From Thysanoteuthis rhombus (lineage: Eukaryota > Mollusca > Cephalopoda > Oegopsida > Thysanoteuthidae): a stretch of DNA of 64,000 bases. Location: the NCBI GenBank assembly GCA_963457665.1, contig OY735207.1, positions 54,664,779 through 54,728,778 on the forward strand. The letters are read 5' to 3'. Position numbers and translations under genes: made by a program. Positions 1 to 26,964 of the stretch are shown piece after piece (positions within the stretch are counted from its first letter, which is position 1; each line of letters opens with the position of its first letter). Under the pieces are notes generated by a model, which saw only the letters and a list, made by a program, of their open reading frames with translations, was not told the origin of the DNA and ran no database searches.

Positions 1-14692
<14,692 letters not shown>

Positions 14693-15488
14693 GTTTTTTA
14701 TGTAAGGATGTTACGATATAAACCGAGAAAAATACAATTAAAAAATGAAATTAAAAGAATAAAATCTGAAAATAAGAGCCTGCAGTAATGTTCTAAAAAT
14801 CAGATGGCATTCTAAAAGCAAATGATTTTTTAAGAATCAGGAAATCGACAGTTATTCTTCGAAACAACTTACGTAACAAAAAAGACAAATATGGGGAATT
14901 TAACTTACACTACTTCCGTATAATTAAAGGGGGATAATTCTTTTCGTAAACGTTTTTCATTATGTTCGTTTGCGGATAAAATAAACATAAATTTATCGTA
15001 TAAAAATGATTTTGCAGAAATTTATTATCAATTGGATTGTTTTCTAAAATTTACAACAAAAAGAAATCTATTTAATGTTTCGCAATTTTCGGATTATTTT
15101 CTTATTACCCATAAAACATAATCTTTGACTTTGAAGAATTATTCGAAGCTGCTGTTTCGTACTGATTGACTTCATCTGTTTGATGTTATTGCAGGGTGTG
15201 TTGTAACTATAAATGAAATAAAATGTACTGTTTTCTCTTGATAAACTCCGAGAAAATCTGATACATTTGAATTTCAATGTGGTAATTCTCTTCAGCGAAA
15301 AAAATATAATTGAACTTGTTTAAGTAGAAGAGTCCATTGTTTCAAGTGGGAAGATAGTTACCTTCAAATGAAAGAGCCGATTGTCACAGACAGGACAGAT
15401 AAAGAAACATCTTTCCCTATTATGGTAGACCATAAGCATGTATATATTCAGAAGAATTTTCATCGCGAGTCGCCTAAAAACTAAGACT

Positions 15489-15972
15489 AATTAGAAACTG
15501 TCAACTATTGCCCAAACTGTCAACATAGGTTTCTTTCAGTTTTTAAGTTGGTCTGGCTAGCTATGTATGTATGTATGTATGTATGTATGTATGACTTATA
15601 GAGGCTGCACTAATGCAGCATGAATGCTGGAAAGAAATCAAACATCAACTCCTTAATATGTTTAGAAAAAACAGTTTTTTGTTGTTTTTTTGTTCCAAAT
15701 TCTTCCCCTTAATACTTTTTTTAGAGGGAGGGGGGGGTCAGTTTGCAAAGTAAGTTCATGCTAAATTGATCCTTATGTTCGTGCCTGTTTGTTTTTTGAA
15801 ACGGAGGACTTTTTTCGTGATCACTATCCAACAACAGGCGAAAGTAGTAACGTGATAATTGATCACCCCCTTTTGCATTTTTTTTCAATTAATCCCCCTC
15901 CCCGAGACGTGGCATGCTGCCAAAAGGTGCTGGTTGCATGATGTTTTTTATTCATTGACTAATCAGACTGGT
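15489..15972 (-). repeat. Family A element, full-length copy
   Basis: Starts ATTAGAAACTGTCAACT and ends GACTAATCAGACTGG. Carries a (TATG)n microsatellite (15562-15593) where other copies have CCAG/TATG repeats. Inverted relative to the copy at 16208-16641, 236 bp away. Confidence 0.7.
15562..15593 (+). repeat. (TATG)n microsatellite inside family A copy
   Basis: About eight tandem GTAT units; the corresponding site in other copies is GTATGTATG or CATACATA. Confidence 0.85.
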
Positions 15973-16207
15973 TTATACTTTTTTTTACACGTCTAATTTT
16001 TATTATATTATGTATTTTTTTAAAACTAAAATCTCAAATTGAGTTCAGTATTAATGGCAATTTTTCATGATTGCAAAATATGAGGAAGATTTTTTTACAT
16101 CAATCAACAATAAATATTGTTTCCAATATGTATTCTGTATTTAGTCCACTGTGTTATTAATTCCATTGTTAATCCGTCATCAGATTGGTTCAATTGGAAA
16201 AGTATTA

Positions 16208-16641
16208 ACAGGTTTGGTTTGTCACTTAATAGAAACCTTCACATGACCAACGTCTTTTGGCAGCATGCAGTAATGGGGGTGATCAATTGGAAAAGGGGCT
16301 GACCAATGAACAATTTAATTCTATAAAATTTTTCTGGATCATTAAAAAGTCAAATTTTCAAAAAACAAGTGAAAGCTATGGGATACTAATTAAGGGACCT
16401 ATTCTGCTTGAACACACATTGTTTTTATTAAATCCCCCGCAAAAAACTCATGCAGAGGGGGTAATTAATAAAAAAACGCTTTTTTTCTAGACATTATGAG
16501 GAGTAAATGTTGTTTGAATTTTCCACCTGCTAGTTCCCTCGGTACAGCCTGTATGCATAACACTTACGTAGCCAGCCAGTCAGAATCACTTGAAATCTGA
16601 AGAAACCTATGTTGACAATCATGGTTGACGGTTTCTAATTA
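16208..16641 (+). repeat. Family A element, full-length copy
   Basis: Opens CAGGTTTGGTTTGTCACTT, with AATAGAAACCTTCACATGACC, the TGATCAATTGGAAAAGGGG block, AGCCAGCCAGTCAGAATCAC and the end GGTTGACGGTTTCTAATTA. Full length about 434 bp. Confidence 0.7.
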
Positions 16642-18883
16642 TGACCTTTTAAATGCAACCCAGAACCCTATCACTGAGAAAAAAGTTTTTCTATACTATG
16701 TTTTAGTGCATAGTTTTCTCCACTGAGCAAAATAAAATCATTATCCAACAGTATTTTTGTCCCTTCTTCAGTGAATTAGTGAAACTAGAAATTTTTACTG
16801 TCAAAATTTTTTCAATGATTTTAAGAGTCATTGACATTCAAAGAGTTTTTCAGACACTCAAACTCATTTTTCTCGTTATTTTTGTATTTCCCAAAACATT
16901 TCAACCAATTCATTCTGCAGACAACTTTTAGGTGTATTATTGGTATGATACGTTCATTGACTCCATCTTTACGCCCACCTCAATGTACCAGTATCAGACA
17001 TTCACCAAACCACTTGGGCACTAAATCTGTATTTTTAGAAAAACCTTTTTTAATTGTGTTTTGTTTGGATCTGCACCTACTGATGTCCGAAGCAATTAAT
17101 GTACGCATTCACACAAAAAGACTTGTGAATGCAAATATTTTCTCACTACTTTTGGTCTCTTACTGAACCTTTTTTGATTATTGATTATATGTTTATCTGT
17201 GAAATAGAGCATTATCAGTTGAGAAAATGTTTTGGAACTTTATAATAATCATATATATTATTTTCTTCATTCAACATTTGATCATCAAATTCAATTCCTT
17301 CTGGTGTTAATATACACTTCTAAGCAATAAAAAAAGAGCCGTGCACTTTCCATCATAAAAACACCACAGAGAACATATGGATGCATTTTGCTTTGGGAAG
17401 CAGTCTGAGATGAATGAATAGAATTGGTGCATCACGCTGTGAACAACTATCTGACAGCCGGATCAAACGGCTCTGTTTTCTGAAGAAGAACAATGAATAA
17501 GTTATCCTATACTAAAACATTATCTATGCACAAACACTGGTCCACTGTTGTATAACATTTGTAAAATATTTCACCAAATGTTTTAGAATAAGAGAGTAAT
17601 TGCGAAAAAAATTTGATAAAAATAGCTCAGCTCATTTCAGAGGTTGGGAAAGTACTAAGAGTCTATATCATTGTACTCAGTAATGGAAATAAGGGGAATA
17701 TACAGGGGTACGGTTTATATCTACTTCTCAATTTCCCAGTTTTATGCATGTTTAATGTCTACAAATAGAGACATTACCATATACCTAGTTCCCTGAACCC
17801 AGCTCTACTGTATATCTAATTCCTATCATTGATTGTACTACTCATAGGTATGAAACTGGGAAGCATTCAGAGAGTCCATACCTTAGCCAACAATATCATA
17901 GCTAAAAACTGAATGAAAATCAGTTTATATATAGCTACAATACGGGAATTTTTTTTGTTACTGTTCAAAAATTACTGAACCAATCTCCAATGAAATAAAA
18001 TGAAAAATTTATAATCATTGAAAACTTTTGAAGATATTGTGAAAAGAGATAGACAGAAATGATTGAATACATATACCTCTTCCAACCTTGTTGGCAGAGA
18101 TTAATTAATAAAACATAATTTCTGGTCATTTTTGGACGTAATTCACTTACCTAACATAACCCATTTTCTATTCAATGCAATATACTGACATATATGGTAC
18201 TTGTGCATGGCATACGTAAGGCTGTATCAACAATTAGCCACAATAAGCACAGTACCCAGGCCCTACAAAAAATTGGGGGCCAACAAAAATTATTGAATCA
18301 CTGTAGCCAGCACATGTACCAGAACTTATCATCTAAAATTATCTTTAAAAAAAGTACCACCAAAAAGCACTTTATTGAAAAAACAAAAAAAAATGTTTTT
18401 AGATGGTGCCTATTGTTATACTCATGCACATTTTCAAGGTTGTAGTCCCAAAAATATGACCAGGAATACCCAGAGAAACACACCACACACAAACATGTAG
18501 ATACAGACAAACAAAGAGAGAAGAATCTGTAGTCCAAGTTGGTCAAGCAAGCAATTTGTAGGGCAACAATGATTCAATACACATATGCCCAAATGAATTA
18601 AGAATAGTACAATCTACTAGAGCCATAAAGGATACCAACATAGGCAATAAACCCAATGCCAAATACCAAGGTCAAGATAAAAGCATCCCTCAGAAAACAA
18701 TTAAGCATCCTTTCAGAGATAACTCCTAAAACTAGCTCACATCCTTTGACATGTAACTTGTGACCACCAACAAAAACATTCACACTACTAAAACAATAAA
18801 ATGAAATGAATAATTCCTCCCACTCACAGCAACACCCACAAGATTCTCAAAACTAGAATCCAAAAACACCGACAATCATTTGC

Positions 18884-18910
18884 CTGATGAGGCCCTGAGA
18901 GGGCAGAAAC
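18884..18910 (+). other. Hammerhead-ribozyme-like core (CTGATGA..GAAAC)
   Basis: Reads CTGATGA, then GCCCT-GAG-AGGGC (five-pair stem), then A and GAAAC. The two conserved strands of the hammerhead core are exact; the pair next to the core (10.1-11.1) is G-A rather than G-C. No convincing flanking stems I and III were found, so this may be only a retroelement end motif. Confidence 0.3.
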
Positions 18911-19304
18911 ATAAAATAGTTTGTGTAGCGAATCCACATCCTATTACATATGATACACATTTGTCTGATACATTTGCAATCATTCTAGCTGGAAGCAGTT
19001 TTATCATGACTAAGGAATTTTTTTTTTCACTGAAAAAACATGTTTGAAAGTTTATAATGACGGAGAACTATATCTCACAAACAAGAATTAACATTATGAA
19101 GCTCTACATCTAGACATACCCAGTTATCAGAATGCAGTGGTCATTCCAAAGACACTGGTTGGCATGTTAATATGACCTAAATCTTCCTGATGCAGGTTTC
19201 TTTGTCTCTGATTTAGTGTTATCCATCAAGGTGTTTGTGAATTAATATTTTTCATTGGGTTGACTTTGTAACACACACTCAAGTCAATTATCAGTTACTT
19301 AAAG

Positions 19305-19342
19305 ATCTTCTTCTTCTTCTTTTTCTTCTTCTTCTTCTTCAA
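19305..19342 (+). repeat. (CTT)n microsatellite
   Basis: Pyrimidine repeat of CTT units, interrupted once. Confidence 0.85.
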
Positions 19343-19649
19343 ACAAGTGATAACAAAGAGAACCAAAAACGTTTCTTTTTTTTTTCCTTTCATGGTAATT
19401 ATTATGTTTTTAACCCAGAATTCTTTATTATCACAAGCTGTTGTCTCTTAAATAAAAACAAAAAACAGATCAAAACACATATTTGTGTAGATTTTATGAT
19501 TATTTGAAGTCCCATGTCAATAAAGTTTCACTGTGTTAAGGGTTAACGTCCTCTTAAATTACTCCTTAAGCAATATATCTGTTTGAGTGATTTTTCACCA
19601 AATATTTCATTACATATGAACACTTGTGATAACCCGAAAAGAACTGTTC

Positions 19650-19765
19650 TTCTAGACATAATAAGAAATAAATGTTTAAATTTTTAGCCCCCTGTTTCCA
19701 TTGCATGTTTGACACATATATACATAGCAAGCCAGCCCAACTTAATTATTGAAAAAAACCTTTGT
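19650..19765 (+). repeat. Family A element, 3' fragment
   Basis: Contains 'aataagaaataaatgttt', a degraded CCATTG block and CATAGCAAGCCAGCC, ending shortly after AAACCTTTGTTGA. Confidence 0.5.
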
Positions 19766-19774
19766 TGATTCAAA

Positions 19775-20085
19775 GAGTTTTCCGGATGATTGACCTCTTT
19801 CTTGGTGTTTGTATTGTAAACACAATATTTCATCAGATTCATTTGTTAACCTTCTTCAGGTGTAATATGTGAATGTGATGGTGATAAGCAGAATTCTCCA
19901 ATGACGGTAGTAAATAGAATATTCCAATGGTAGCTACATTACAACATGGGATTTTGTTTACTTCTATGACATTTGGATAGTACACCTAAAGGAGGCCATA
20001 TAATGAATTGCCCAAAACATTATGTTTACAATACCAACAATAACAAGATGGAGTTTAATCATCAAAAAAATTTTTTGGGTGTTAA
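19775..20085. mobile_element. Foldback (long-TIR) element
   Basis: Two arms of roughly 100 bp face each other: the left contains GATGATTGACCTC, TTGTATTGTAAACACAATA and CCTTCTTCAGGTGTA; the right, read on the other strand, contains GATGATTAAACTCC, GTATTGTAAACATAATG and GGCCTCCTTTAGGTGTA. About 100 bp of unrelated spacer lies between. A related pair occurs at about 33330-33835, and single arms at about 5650, 16845, 36225 and 38830. Confidence 0.55.
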
Positions 20086-20147
20086 CAAACCTTCCCAAAA
20101 CTATAGACTGTATCTATGTTGATAGTTTTGTTTGTCACCTTTTTATT

Positions 20148-20150
20148 GAT

Positions 20151-20181
<31 letters not shown>

Positions 20182-20248
20182 TAGCATGACGTGAAAATTA
20201 AAGAAACCTACTTTGACTATTTTGAGAGCTTTGATTGATTGTAACTAA
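20148..20248 (+). repeat. Family A 3' fragment with (CCAG)n expansion
   Basis: GATAGCCAGCCAG of family A is expanded to about seven CCAG units (20153-20181), followed by GAAACCTACTTTGAC. Confidence 0.6.
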
Positions 20249-21957
20249 TATAAGAAAAGGAAATAGCAACAATACTCTGAGATTTGGAATCATGTAAGAT
20301 TCTTTGGAAAAGAGTCCTGGTTGATATAGTCTATGAAAGTAAAACTTGTCTCTCATCTTACTTTTCATATTTGATGGAAAATATATTTAATCAATTCCTT
20401 TGTAATATCGAAAAAGCAGTTTGATGTTTGGAATGTGAAGAGGGGTGGCATTGTGGAACTCACAGACTGAATCTATTCTCACGTATGATAATTAACAATG
20501 TGCAGATGTCTTGTGTCATGCTAAGGGATACAACTGACATAGTAAAATAGAATTTAATTCATGTTCTGATGATGCAATAAAAAGATGAACTTTGAGAATA
20601 ATAGAAAAATAGAAAAGGTAATAAAAAAAATAATAAAAATCCATTTGTGTCAACAAAATGGTATTCTTCACATTCTTTGCAACGGAAATTGATTTGATAA
20701 TTCATAAGTACAATGCAATTGCAGAATTACATAATTGTTGCTGACATTTTTGACAGCACGGGCAAACTAGTCTATATTATGATAAGCGATGTGTCCATTC
20801 TTCAATCACTGTTTAGAGATTTTTTTTTTTAAATCATCAAGGGAGATAACTATCAAAGGCCTATGGAGAGTAGTCACCCTCATTTATACATTTGCGAATT
20901 CAGGTCACATCCGATTGCACCAATTTTAAGAGGCCTTTATTTCAAAATACATAATTTGTGAAAGTGGAAGAGAGAAAACTAACAAGAACACTCATCTACA
21001 AAGAAATAATTGTTTAGTATGCATATGAGGAAATAGCACAATACATATATATATTGATTAACGATTACTTGGAGTAACATGTTGTCATTAAAGCCTCATT
21101 TGGTTAGAGTTGTACTTTTCTTGAATTACCTCTTCAACAATGTATCATTTTGGCGATTTTTCACTTAATATTACATAAATCTTTTTTGTTCACTTATTAT
21201 AATCATAAGCAAAGTGATGGGTCATGGACTAGTATTTCATGGTTCACAATTTAATATGAACCAATTAAATGAAACAGTGTCCTATTTAACAATGAAATAA
21301 AAATAAGTCAGTCTGCTACAGGGTCAAACTCCACCCTGACTTGTATTCCTACTGAAGATAATTACTGCAACTTTTGTATTTTGTATATTTCAAAGATTAT
21401 GTGTTCATAAACTACCGAAGACCTTTGTTTGTCAATACCAGACATGAAGGGCTGTTGATAAAGCACATCATTCAGGTTGGGGGAAGGGGAGAAACAAAAA
21501 AGTGATTTTAAAAGACATGAGATGTAGGCAAATCAGAAAAATATACCTCAATCAGGAAAAAATTTCTGGTTGAGCCCCAAATTAAACCAATTCTTTCTCA
21601 GCCCATGCCCACCCCTCTTCTACGAGAAGTCAATGCAATTCATTGATAACTTCTGGAGACATATAGCTTCAATGCAGGGGAGGTAACTACTTGGATCCAG
21701 GTACAAATTTTAATCAATTCTTCATTAGTTAGAGGCCCACCATTCTATGGAAATGCGTGGCTAGACAGATGGACGGTCAGACAGATGAGCAGACAATCAT
21801 GTGAATACCAATACCTCTCCGAATTTTGTTGAGGGAACAGAACTAGCTACAATGTTTGCAAAATCGAACAAGAAATCAAAGAGACTTTTGGGGGGGGGGA
21901 GACACAGAATTTTTAACCGACTTTATTATGGTACTCGTGAAATAAGAGAATTCGGTA

Positions 21958-22401
21958 ATTGTTAGGAATAGGTAAGATTAAACATTATGCCGATTAATCA
22001 GGCCATTTTCAATTTGTCTATTTTTGAAGGTCTAAAACTGGCTAGATTTTTTTTCAGAAATTTTACAGGAAAAATAAAAGCAGAAAACTGAACATTTGAA
22101 ACAGTATTTTATTAAATTTAACTTGAAAGCATATGATTTAGGGTTAGTGTTACGGTTGCAGTTAACGATATGAAAGTAATTTTTAAACTTACCTACTAAC
22201 TCAAACCCCACACCTACCTACTAACCCTAACCCTAACTGCATACCGTATTGACTGTAAAGTATTTTTAGGTCAAAAACGTTACTGGATAATCTGGAAAAA
22301 TCTAGCCATTTTCAGCCATTCAAAATGACTCTAGCGCTCATCTTGATTTCCTCCCCTGCAAAATATCGGCATAATGTTTAATCTTACCTGTTCCAAACAA
22401 T
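21958..22401. mobile_element. MITE with 36-bp terminal inverted repeats and TA target duplication
   Basis: Left end ATTGTTAGGAATAGGTAAG; right end read on the other strand ATTGTTTGGAACAGGTAAG; the match continues through ATTAAACATTATGCCGAT, with two mismatches over about 36 bp. TA lies directly outside both ends (21956-21957 and 22402-22403), the Tc1/mariner signature. A second inverted block (GGCTAGATTTTT on both strands) extends the arms to about 110 bp. The interior holds AACCCTAACCCTAAC, a telomere-like word, and no coding frame. Confidence 0.75.
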
Positions 22402-22671
22402 TAACAGGAAGAACATCTCAGTATTTAAAAGACAGTAGGGTGAAAATCGGCTCTATTCAAATTCGAATGAACGACGGTTCAAAACTCCATGATTGCTTTT
22501 TATTAATGTTTTTTTTCTTTTAATGACCCTGAAAAAAACTGTGACGAAAACATTTCACACCTATATATGATGAAGGAAAAACAGGCTGGTGGCCAGCGCG
22601 TATTGTCGCTCGAGCCTCGTTTTAATATTGACCAATGAGAAAACCTTTCGTGGCTTTAGGTTTTTCTGATG

Positions 22672-23103
22672 CAGTGTTGCCACTCTAGATATTTTATATC
22701 TATATCTAGATGTTTCAGATTGTATCTAGGCGCCCTGACACCACATATAAATCTAGATGATTACAAATAAAAACTAGATGATTCTGGATAATTTGATGAA
22801 ATTCATTGATTTTACAAAAAAATATCACTAAATCTTCGAACAAGGAGAAATTTCCTATAATCAAGTGTGGTTACCTTTTTCAAAAAATTAAAACTTTAAG
22901 CTTAGGTGACCCACATTATAGGAGATAGAGATGGTTTAAGAATTGTTTTGTATCTAATTTTAATTAAGATATATTTTAACATTGTTAAAATATAGATTAT
23001 TATCTAGATAATTCTCTGGATAAATGGTAGGAAAATTTAGATGATTCTAGATATATTTCGAGGTAATTCTAGATATAAACTAGAAAATAAGTGGCAATAC
23101 TTG
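22672..23103. mobile_element. hAT-like MITE rich in CTAGAT
   Basis: Ends CAGTGTTGCCACT and (right, reversed) CAAGTATTGCCACT; both are followed by repeated TCTAGATAT/ATATCTAGA words giving an AT-rich foldback. No clear 8-bp target duplication. CAGTGTTGCCA is a common hAT terminus. Confidence 0.5.
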
Positions 23104-24849
23104 TTGTTGTTTGTCTTCTGGTAGAAAATCAAATGTCAATTCAAGGACCGAAATACTAGTCACAGTCGCAAGATCTTCGTATATTTAAAGGTAAGAAGAA
23201 TTGGAAAATACATATTCTGATTTATACATAGATCTTTTCGGACTATTGTCCTCATTTTCGTTAGTTTGTTTTGTACATAACAAAAAGACTTCATTCCTTA
23301 TCTCAAAAAATCAGAATTTTTTGTGATGTAATATGTACTTTTTAGCTCGTTTCACGTTTCCTCTTCCATATAAAAACAACGGGGTAAGATTTGATCAAGA
23401 CGAATATTCGATAATAAATCTGTGGTTAGTAATTTTTTTTTTGTTTCCAGTCCATAATCACTAATGGTTTGTCAGTTTTGAGGACAAATTATTTTTTAGG
23501 TTTTACGATGGGGGTTCAATTTACAATCTTTCTGTCATGTGCAACTGGGCATATATTTTTCGCCATTTTCACGGAAATGTGGCCTTCACTAATATTTAGT
23601 TATTTTTCTTGAAAGGCTTTTAAATTTGGTATGTGTTGTGTAAATTGTCACATTTTTTTTTGTATTTCTTCAAGTTACTTACAGTTTTTTTGTTTCGTTT
23701 TCAATACATTCTACTAAATCTAATCTTAGCCAATTTCATTTCTTGTTAAATTGAATTTGAACGAACTGACAAAACTCAACAATAACTAATCAATCAGTTG
23801 AGATTTTATTCATTTTGTTTGAAAACCGAAAAACATCGAATGGATATCAAAATTAAAAAAAACAAAAACAAGAAAGTAACTGAAAACTTGATAGCAGATG
23901 TTTCGTACGCCTGACAGAAGGTAAGAGTGTAATCTAGTATGATAAATATTTTGTAAATAGAACCAACCTTCCTGAAACATTTGAAATGTTGTTTCTCTCA
24001 AACAGACCGACACATTAGCGGAAGAAACGAAGGTTTTATGATTGATCGATTTATTTTATTTTCCTTATGTTGACAAATGATGAATTTTGTGGGTGTGTTT
24101 TTTGTTGTTGATTTGAATTCGTTCCTAGGAAGGAAAAATCAGCCTCGTTGAAAGAAAGTAGACCTGACGTGTCGTAAAAATGATGCCTGTTGTGCGTTCC
24201 AAGAAAAAAAAAAGGAAGTACCGAGGGAACTGGACAATTTCTGGAACCATCCACACGTATGTGTGAGGGTTCCCACTTTGAACTCTACATGGTGTCACTA
24301 TACATCCTCGTGGGGGAGGCGTCACAACACTACACCATTCTTCACGTACTATCAACAGAACCCATGTATTTTTAAAAATATTAATACAAAATCCATTGCT
24401 TGTTTTAAATTGCTGTCAATTTATTTGGTTCATTAAGTTATGATCAGGATTTTAAAAAAAAGGAAACTAGCATTTACTACCACTTTAGAGTTTGCTTTTT
24501 TTTTCGTCTTTTTTTTATTTTTTATATATCATTAAAACCATCATGAATATCGCGATCAGAAGTAAATCTGACAAAACACTTCCTACACCTAACCTAATCA
24601 CACAAAGCTTTTCATCGGAATCATTTTTTGTATAACGCTCTTTCTTGGGCCCCAACACGGAAGATCCGACCCACCAGGTCCCGCATTCATGGCCATAATT
24701 TTTTTTTTCTTTTTTTGCACATTTGATCATTTCAATTAATCTGATGTAAACTATACAGAAATTTAGACGTTAAAAGACACCTTTCCTCTTTTTCTCTGAC
24801 GCTATGCATCTAAAACTGACTTACCCAAATGTTAGTTATGTCCCTTGCT

Positions 24850-25945
24850 CAGTGTTGCTAACTTGGATGTTTTTCACCTCAAACCACTCTACAAAGTACA
24901 ATGGAGGTCACAGTCAAAAAACCTAAATACACCATTATTTTGGTGTTGGAGACATTTAGATGAAACAGTAAACTTCATTCCTATTAACATATTGAAAATC
25001 TACTTATCAAAAGAAATTAGCTTACCACACAAGTATAAAAAAAATTTTTAAATGCCAAACTTTATTACATCTGTTCGATGTATTTTCACTTGGATGATAA
25101 CTTTTTGGTAGCTTCTAGATATCAGAAATTGCTTTTTTGATGATTTTCAGTAAAATAAGTATTATTTTTATTCAATTTAGTGATAAAATGAGTAATATTT
25201 GATAGATTTGCCAATACTTTAATGAAATAAACGTTGGAGATTAAAGTCACTTTTGATTTATTAATAAAATTTTATCCCGGCTGTGGGTTAAAAAGCTGAG
25301 CAGATTGAGCCTTGGGAAGATAACCAGTCTATGAGAAGAACAATTCTGATTACTAATTAGGGAGTAGAGCCACCTTCAGTTGGTCTGACGTCCTTCTGGC
25401 AGCTCCTGCAACAAGGCTGATGCCAGATGAGGCCAGGACAAGCTGGACTATGTTCACAGGAAGAATCCTGTTGTTCAAGGCTCCCTAACTCTTGACATGT
25501 GTTTACACGGAGTCATTAGGGCAAGCTTGACGTGGGTTCACAGGACGGATCCTGTTGATGCTCTCAGGATGAGCCTGAGCAATGCTGGTCAGTGAATCCG
25601 GGATGGGGACAATCCCTGACATTGATCAACTTCTCAGCCCAAGGGCGTCGAAGAACAGATACTACACTTAGATCTTAGTCAAGAGGCCGAGTTTATTTAT
25701 TTGCATCCCCATGATTGGAAATATGACACAAGGTCAGATTAAGGTGGGGTCCTACACGTTCAAGAGGCCGAGAGTGGGATTCTGGTGACTAGACATCCCA
25801 GAATCTCCATAAGCTTTACCCAGACAGGATGTTCCATGATCTGATACAACAGAATTGAGGCCATTCAATGTTATCTGTATCAGGAGAATCTAGATGTTTC
25901 ATGATGTTATTTGACTCAATTCTGGATGTAAACTTAGCAACACTT
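24850..25945. mobile_element. hAT-like non-autonomous transposon (about 1.1 kb)
   Basis: Ends CAGTGTTGCTAACTT and (right, reversed) AAGTGTTGCTAAGTT. The flanking 8-mers CCCTTGCT (24842-24849) and CCCCTACT (25946-25953) agree at 6 of 8 positions, as expected for an old 8-bp duplication. Its GC-richer right half (about 25380-25780) is shared, in reverse, with 59400-59815, so it carries or has captured another repeat. No transposase frame. Confidence 0.55.
25380..25780 (+). repeat. GC-richer repeat cassette, copy 1
   Basis: Shared with the reverse strand of 59400-59815: common blocks include GGTCAGTGAATCC-like, ATTGATCAACTTCTCA-like and TTTGCATCCCCA followed by AAGGTGGGGTCC. A short related block (CTCCCCACTGGGGCAGAATG) lies at about 26648. 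Confidence 0.6.
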
Positions 25946-26772
25946 CCCCTACTCGATGTTCATACAAAAGAACTAGTGTATCGATGGTTTGACATTCAGG
26001 CTTCTTTCCAGGAGTTTGATAGTTAATTCAGATGAATAGTATAGGGTTTTGTAAAACTAAAGTTTTTCTTTCGGGTTTTCCGAAGTTCAATCAATGCAGG
26101 TCGGGGGTTGAGAAGTGCTTTTAAGAGGTTTCAGTTGGAACTTTGTAACCAACTGTCACATCACTCAGTAATGACTGCCGAAAAAAGTCCTGAGTGGCAA
26201 AATGCTGATCTCATCAGGATAGAACTGGTTCTAAACAGTAGTGTTTTAGCAAGTTTGTTTCATCCCGCGTGTTTTTTTTTTTTTTTTTTTACTATTTCTT
26301 ATAGCTTGTCAGTATAGGACAGCTAGTTTATACTAAATAAGATTTTATAAGTTTTAGTCATTCAATCAATTTTGTTTTTCGCTCATAAACTTCAAGCAAC
26401 TATGGTTAAGCTAGTGTGGGGACTTATGTTATAAAGTCCTAAATGTTTTTTGTTTTTTTTTTTTTTTCTCACAATTACCATTTCCCATCACTTAGAAACT
26501 GGTGTCACTAAAAAAAAGACAGTAATGTTTAGAACCAGGTTTATGCTAATGACATTACGCTTTGCAAAAAATAGGTACTGGAAGTTTCCATTTGCCTGTA
26601 TTCTTTACCCGCAACCATAAACTTATGTGTTAATGGGATTTATCTGCCTCCCCACTGGGGCAGAATGTGACGCAAGGTCAGTTTAGTGTGGGGAAACCCT
26701 ATATTTACATGCAGGTGATTTAAAAAAAAAAAAAAAAAAATAGTCCCGTTCCCTTGGCACTTCTCCTTTTAG

Positions 26773-26964
26773 TATATTTCAATGAATAAACCTGACCTTT
26801 ACTTCATGTGCAATGAGGAAGTGTTACCTGTGGGGTACAGGCCCCCTGGCACTGAACAAGAAGCTCTTCCAGATTCTACATCTGATCTGGAAGAAATTAC
26901 ATTCGATGAGCAAAAAATGCGAAGTGATCAATATAAGTTAACTTTTTACCTTCTGAAAGAGTGA
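26773..26964 (+). CDS. Orphan candidate terminal coding exon, unrecognised
   Basis: After a good acceptor (CTTCTCCTTTTAG) one frame is open for 63 codons to TGA. It contains an ATG at 26782, so it is either the last exon of an unseen plus-strand gene or a tiny gene of 60 residues. The peptide (MNKPDLYFMCNEEVLPVGYR, then PPGTEQEALPDSTSDLEEIT and FDEQKMRSDQYKLTFYLLKE) has protein-like composition, acidic with mixed codons, unlike the low-complexity shadows around it. I do not recognise a family. Upstream lies a poly-A run and a transposon fragment; no matching 5' exon was found, although a possible non-coding first exon sits near 23150. Could be a pseudogene fragment. Confidence 0.35.
   Translation, partial: YISMNKPDLYFMCNEEVLPVGYRPPGTEQEALPDSTSDLEEITFDEQKMRSDQYKLTFYLLKE

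Noticed and set aside
16831..17166. 111-codon plus-strand open frame
   Set aside because: Overlaps a foldback-element arm (about 16845-16950); no protein-like conservation.
22225..22240. Interstitial telomere
   Set aside because: Only two to three AACCCTA units inside a MITE; not an array.
26108..26317. Open frame with a plausible internal peptide before a poly-T run
   Set aside because: Begins at TTG, ends in poly-Phe from the T run, and no donor could be matched to the orphan exon at 26773.
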